64,000 nt of DNA from Camarhynchus parvulus (lineage: Eukaryota; Chordata; Aves; Passeriformes; Thraupidae), in the NCBI RefSeq assembly GCF_901933205.1, contig NC_044600.1:3472001-3536000 (forward strand), written 5' to 3'. Position 1 is the stretch's first letter; each line of letters starts with the position of its first letter. The notes below the pieces were generated by a model that did not search any database, had not been told where the DNA came from, and worked only from the letters and a program-made list of their open reading frames with translations. Positions 59,873 to 64,000 of this stretch are shown here, in pieces. Both the position numbers and the translations under genes were made by a program.

Positions 59873-62800
59873 GTCCCAGGATAGGCTGTGAATTAAAAAT
59901 GCTACAGCTCAGAAGATGGTCTTACATGTGAACCAATGTCTTTTACTGAGAGTGATTAATATTCAGAATGATTCTTGAAGAGAAAAGTACCAAATGCTTT
60001 CTGGGGTCTTTTCTACAGCTGTTTATCTCCTTCTTTTCTTTTCTTTCATTGGCTGCCTCTGACATGAAGTGATTTACCAAGTTAGGCACCTTGAAACCCT
60101 GCTAATGAATTCCTAAATACACTGAGAGTGTGATCAGAAGTGTGCTGTAAACATAAGGAAACATCCCATGGAGGTATTGTTCAGTCTTTCAAACAGCATT
60201 TTGGCTCCTGGGGAAACTCCAAACAGAAGAAAAGCACAAAATGCTCAGAACCTTCAGAGAGGTTTGCAAGGATGTCTTAATTAACCCTGGGCATGGGATT
60301 GAAGTACATGAGAAGTTGTTAGGCAGTGCTAGAGCCAGGATTTAAGGATTCTCTTTCTGTAAGAACTGAGTGCTGGAACAAATCATTATTATCTCCATCA
60401 CCTGAAAAGTTTCAAAATTAAGATATAGGTTTATTTAAAATGTGAGCCAGCACTAATGAACATGAAAGCAAATAAAATGCTTTAACAGACTAGGTTTAAA
60501 AGCTCTTTCACATCTCAGTTTAATTGCACTCACCTTACTGCAGGTAAAACTTAAATCTCCTCTCAGATTTCCAGTGCTCATAGGAGTTTTTTTCATATTT
60601 ACTTCATAAAGTCTTAAACATTTTTATGAAAAAGAAATAACCTATAAGCAGAACCACCATTCTGCAAAAGAAAAGCTTCAGAAATTGTTATGGAGGAGTC
60701 ACAAAGCATATTCTGGATAATGTAAGTGGAATGAATTAATCTCTTTCAAACTCTGGTGATCAGAAACTACTTTATTATGTCTAGGACATATAGTGTGATG
60801 CATGTCAGAACAGAACATAAATTCCTTTGACATAAAATTACAGGGTTTAATGAAAATAAGCTACAGATGGATGGAACTTCTCCTGAATCCTCTGTCAACC
60901 CCACACAATTCTGAGAATAGGTAGCAACAATAAATATGGAGAAAAAGTGAAGATCTTTTACTCAATTTTACACATCATTTACTGTTCCTGTACCGTTTTC
61001 CTTTTAAAAAATGGACATTTTCCAATGTCACATGCAGAGGTTTGGAGGAAAAGTTAGTTTGGGAGTTGTTTGGGCTGTTCAAAGCGAACAGCTAGGGCAA
61101 TACTGGGCCCACTGAATCCACAAGCTCCCTTCTCAGAAACAGCTGCACACTTTCCTTCATGAGAGTTGATACAACTTCATTTCACTCATATTATTTATTA
61201 CAAGACACTCATGGAAACCTTGTGTTTCCTAAAGGAACTCAATAAAAGAACTTAATTTTGTTACATAAAGAAAAATTTACCAGTGAGGGAGAGCTCGCAG
61301 AGAACCAGCAAGGCAAAACGAGTTCATGGATCTGCCAGGAAGTTTTTGAGTACCTGAAATGGATTTTTGTGCCTGTTAAATCTTGTTTTAATAGGACAAA
61401 TCTTAAGGAACTGTCACTCCTGCTGCAGCTGTACTGTGGTAGGCACCAACCAGTTCTGAGTGTGCTTGAGGTGATTCCTACCTAGAATTCCCTATTTTTA
61501 GTGCAGCTGATAGAATAGCATTGTGTGGGAAGGAAAGCCAAAATTCTGACTTTCAGATGTCTGCATTTCCTCAGAGCCATACAATGGAGTGAACATGAGA
61601 ATATTCTCCCATCTAATGAGCATATTCAGGTTCCACACAGGCTGCAAGGGCTGAGGGTTTAAAGGCAGAGTTTGACAAAGAAATAAATACATATCCTTGC
61701 TTCTAATACCAGAAATTCAGAGTATTTTAAAACTGAAATAATCTCCACTTTTAACTGTTTAATTTCTTAAGGTAATGATGTCAGGACATAATAAAAGGAA
61801 GGTGTTTTGGGGAAGTTCTTTTTGATCTGTGTGCATACTGATCCCATTTATTATGTCCTAGTTCTCATAGAACCCCTTGAAGCTTTTCTGAAATTATATT
61901 TGCACTTCAACTCAGAATATTTTTATTCTTTTAAAAATTCCAGTAATGCCAGCTTTATATCTGTACCAGGACATACTTCATGAATTTATTGAGCAGCCTT
62001 GTTGTTATGAACTTGAGATAAATCCTCTGCTCTGTCTGTTTAGGGACATGTGAGCAATAATTAATGAAAACAAAACTGCTACTGACAGGTGGGCTTTGAG
62101 AAGCAATCTTGGCAATAAATATAACTACAAACTTAAACTACAAAATAAATATAAACTTCAATAGACATCTCACCATTGATTCATAAAGTCTTTGTGAGCA
62201 GCAAAAAACATTTGCATGAGCCCAAGAGGATTTTTACACCTTGGCATTCCCAGGTTGGAAGATACATTTACATATGACATTTATTTGAAGATTTAGAAAG
62301 CTGAGAAAGATGAAATATTCTGTTGGATTTCGTTTGCTTTCTGTTTGATGATTAGATTTTCACTTCTGTAGTACATGGTTGGGGAGCAGAGGGAAGGTTA
62401 AAAGGTTTTTTATACGTTCATTTTCTCACCATGTTCTCCTTCTTAAAATGGTGATGCAGCTGCCATTTAGGGTTATATTCCTCTACTGAATTACCTTACT
62501 CTTCAATGACCAGAGCCTGGTTTTTTTCTATTGTTCCTCCTGTATTATTTTGTAAGTGAATTACTTTGAAAGCTGAAAATCATGCTGGTTTCCTTGCTTC
62601 AAGAAGTTTAATATATGGTCGTTGGTGTTTAAAAAAAAATTAATAATCTTATAACTATTTGTTCATCTGAATAATTCCAAATCATTTAATGAGTTAATGA
62701 CATGTTTTAATTCACAGATTTTATTTACATATTGAATTTACAGCATAAGGCTCTTGCGTAGAAAATATTTCATTTTACTCTTCTGATTTTGTTCATCAGT

Positions 62801-64000
62801 GTTGTTCAGAATGCGTGTCAATACCAAGATTTCTGGTTCACTTATATTCCTAAGAGAGAAACAATGTGACTGGATCATAGTTTTGCTCTTCTAGCAATTT
62901 CTGCACTGAAATTTGGAGCAGTTGTTTGAGTTTTGTTCCAGCAGAATTCTCAGTGTGCAGCTCAGCTGAGAACTGAAACTGGAATTTCCAAGCGTGGCCA
63001 TTCATTGCTGTGACTTCACAGAAATCCACCCTGAGCTGGGAGAGCCTCAGCTGAGCTCTGAGCTCCTCCTTGCACTGGAATTCATGCCACTGGAAGGTCT
63101 GCATTAGCATCAGTGAGCTCTGCTGAGTGCTAAGGTCAGCTGTGCATTTCATACCTCAGCTGCAGAGGCAGAATTTTATTGCTTTTCACAGCCATGGAGC
63201 GGTGAAAAAGGTGCTTTATGGTGCCACAGACAATTAATTGAGGTGCATTACCTAGAAACTAAAAAGGTCACACGTGGAACGTAATTGACACCTCATAACC
63301 CCTATTAATGATTACAGAAATGCAAATTAGTAATTTTCAGTTTCCAACAAGTAGCATAATTCTTCTCCAGCTTTGAATTATGTGTCCATTTGCTTACAAT
63401 CTTTACTCTTTAAAATGTTTAATTTACCTTTCCTCTTAAAGTAGCCTCAGTCTACATTAAAAGTTATACTCTATATAAATTATACTATTCAGAAGAAGTC
63501 TATTAAGCTGCAATTATTTTCCTGTGCAATAGGCACAGAGAGAAAGGACTGATACAAATCACACATGTAATGCTTCAGCAACCTCCCTTCAAGGCTACAA
63601 CCTTTATGGGATTGCAGAAAAATGGTTTTTCCTTCCTTATGAAGACAAACTTGAGAATTTAAGGGAATTTAATGTACTAAAGAATAAATTATAGGTTTAT
63701 ATAAAGGTGTTTTGTTGTTATTATTGTGTACAAAAGGAGTAATCCTAGCACAGAGGATGGGGAGTTGATAACTAAGAGTTAGCCACCAGATTTGCTCCAG
63801 TCTTTATGTCCAGTTGTGTGTGGCCACTCACACACTCAGATCCTACTGATTTTACTGTAAATACTTCTGCAGTTTATTGGTATTTTCTGGTGATTGTCTT
63901 AAAGCATCACAGCATGACATCCAGGTGTGGCATCACTGAGCTGTGAGATTTCCTCTCCTCCCAGGCTGTAACATTTTCAGAGTTGACCAAGACCAAAGAA
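59873..64000. other. AT-rich non-coding sequence, no gene recognised
   Basis: Unique AT-rich DNA. Chance frames of at most about 100 codons, including one on the minus strand at 62850-63152 in a slightly GC-richer patch. A small AAATAAATATAA word is duplicated at about 62114-62155. No transposon end, RNA gene or exon was recognised. Confidence 0.65.

Overview
The window looks like avian, probably passerine, nuclear DNA. It is AT-rich, CpG-poor and non-coding, with very few interspersed repeats. Three recognisable fragments are the 3' ends of CR1 LINE elements, the dominant avian retrotransposon: 10066-10295 and 21308-21375 on the minus strand, and 29607-29671 on the plus strand. I saw no Alu-like or B1-like SINE, no bacterial-style operon and no ribosome-binding-site pattern. 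The setting is an intergenic desert or one very large intron; the sequence alone cannot say which.

No protein-coding gene, exon, tRNA or rRNA is supported. The longest open frames have simple causes. The 261-codon frame crosses a stop-free octamer minisatellite at 9.75-10.06 kb, and several frames of 110-180 codons lie in locally GC-rich patches. One 240-codon frame (35663-36385) is longer than expected by chance but has no recognisable family, splice context or Kozak context; it is given only as a finding.

Layout. 1-8.7 kb: AT-rich unique sequence with minor simple repeats. 8.75-10.3 kb: the most repeat-dense part, with an (ATT)n microsatellite, a GC-rich patch, and a roughly 310-bp minisatellite that appears to be the amplified 3' octamer tail of the adjoining CR1 fragment. 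10.3-21.3 kb: unique sequence with a perfect 16-bp-stem hairpin (11.6 kb), a 59-bp tandem duplication (14.3 kb) and a 15-bp word repeated three times (18.8 kb). 21.3-29.7 kb: two CR1 scraps, a GC-rich patch at 23.9 kb, and a 39-bp word present twice 1.42 kb apart. 29.7-47.9 kb: mostly AT-rich unique sequence, a GC-richer stretch at 35.9-37.5 kb, and an 18-bp perfect palindrome. 47.9-59.4 kb: a 24-bp perfect AT palindrome and a relatively CpG-enriched zone at 55.4-58.4 kb. 59.47-59.87 kb: a compound structure with 65-bp inverted arms and an interleaved 189-bp-offset direct duplication, the most unusual architecture here. 59.9-64 kb: ordinary AT-rich sequence.

No gene system can be described. 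The likely functional content, if any, is cis-regulatory, and that needs cross-species alignment.
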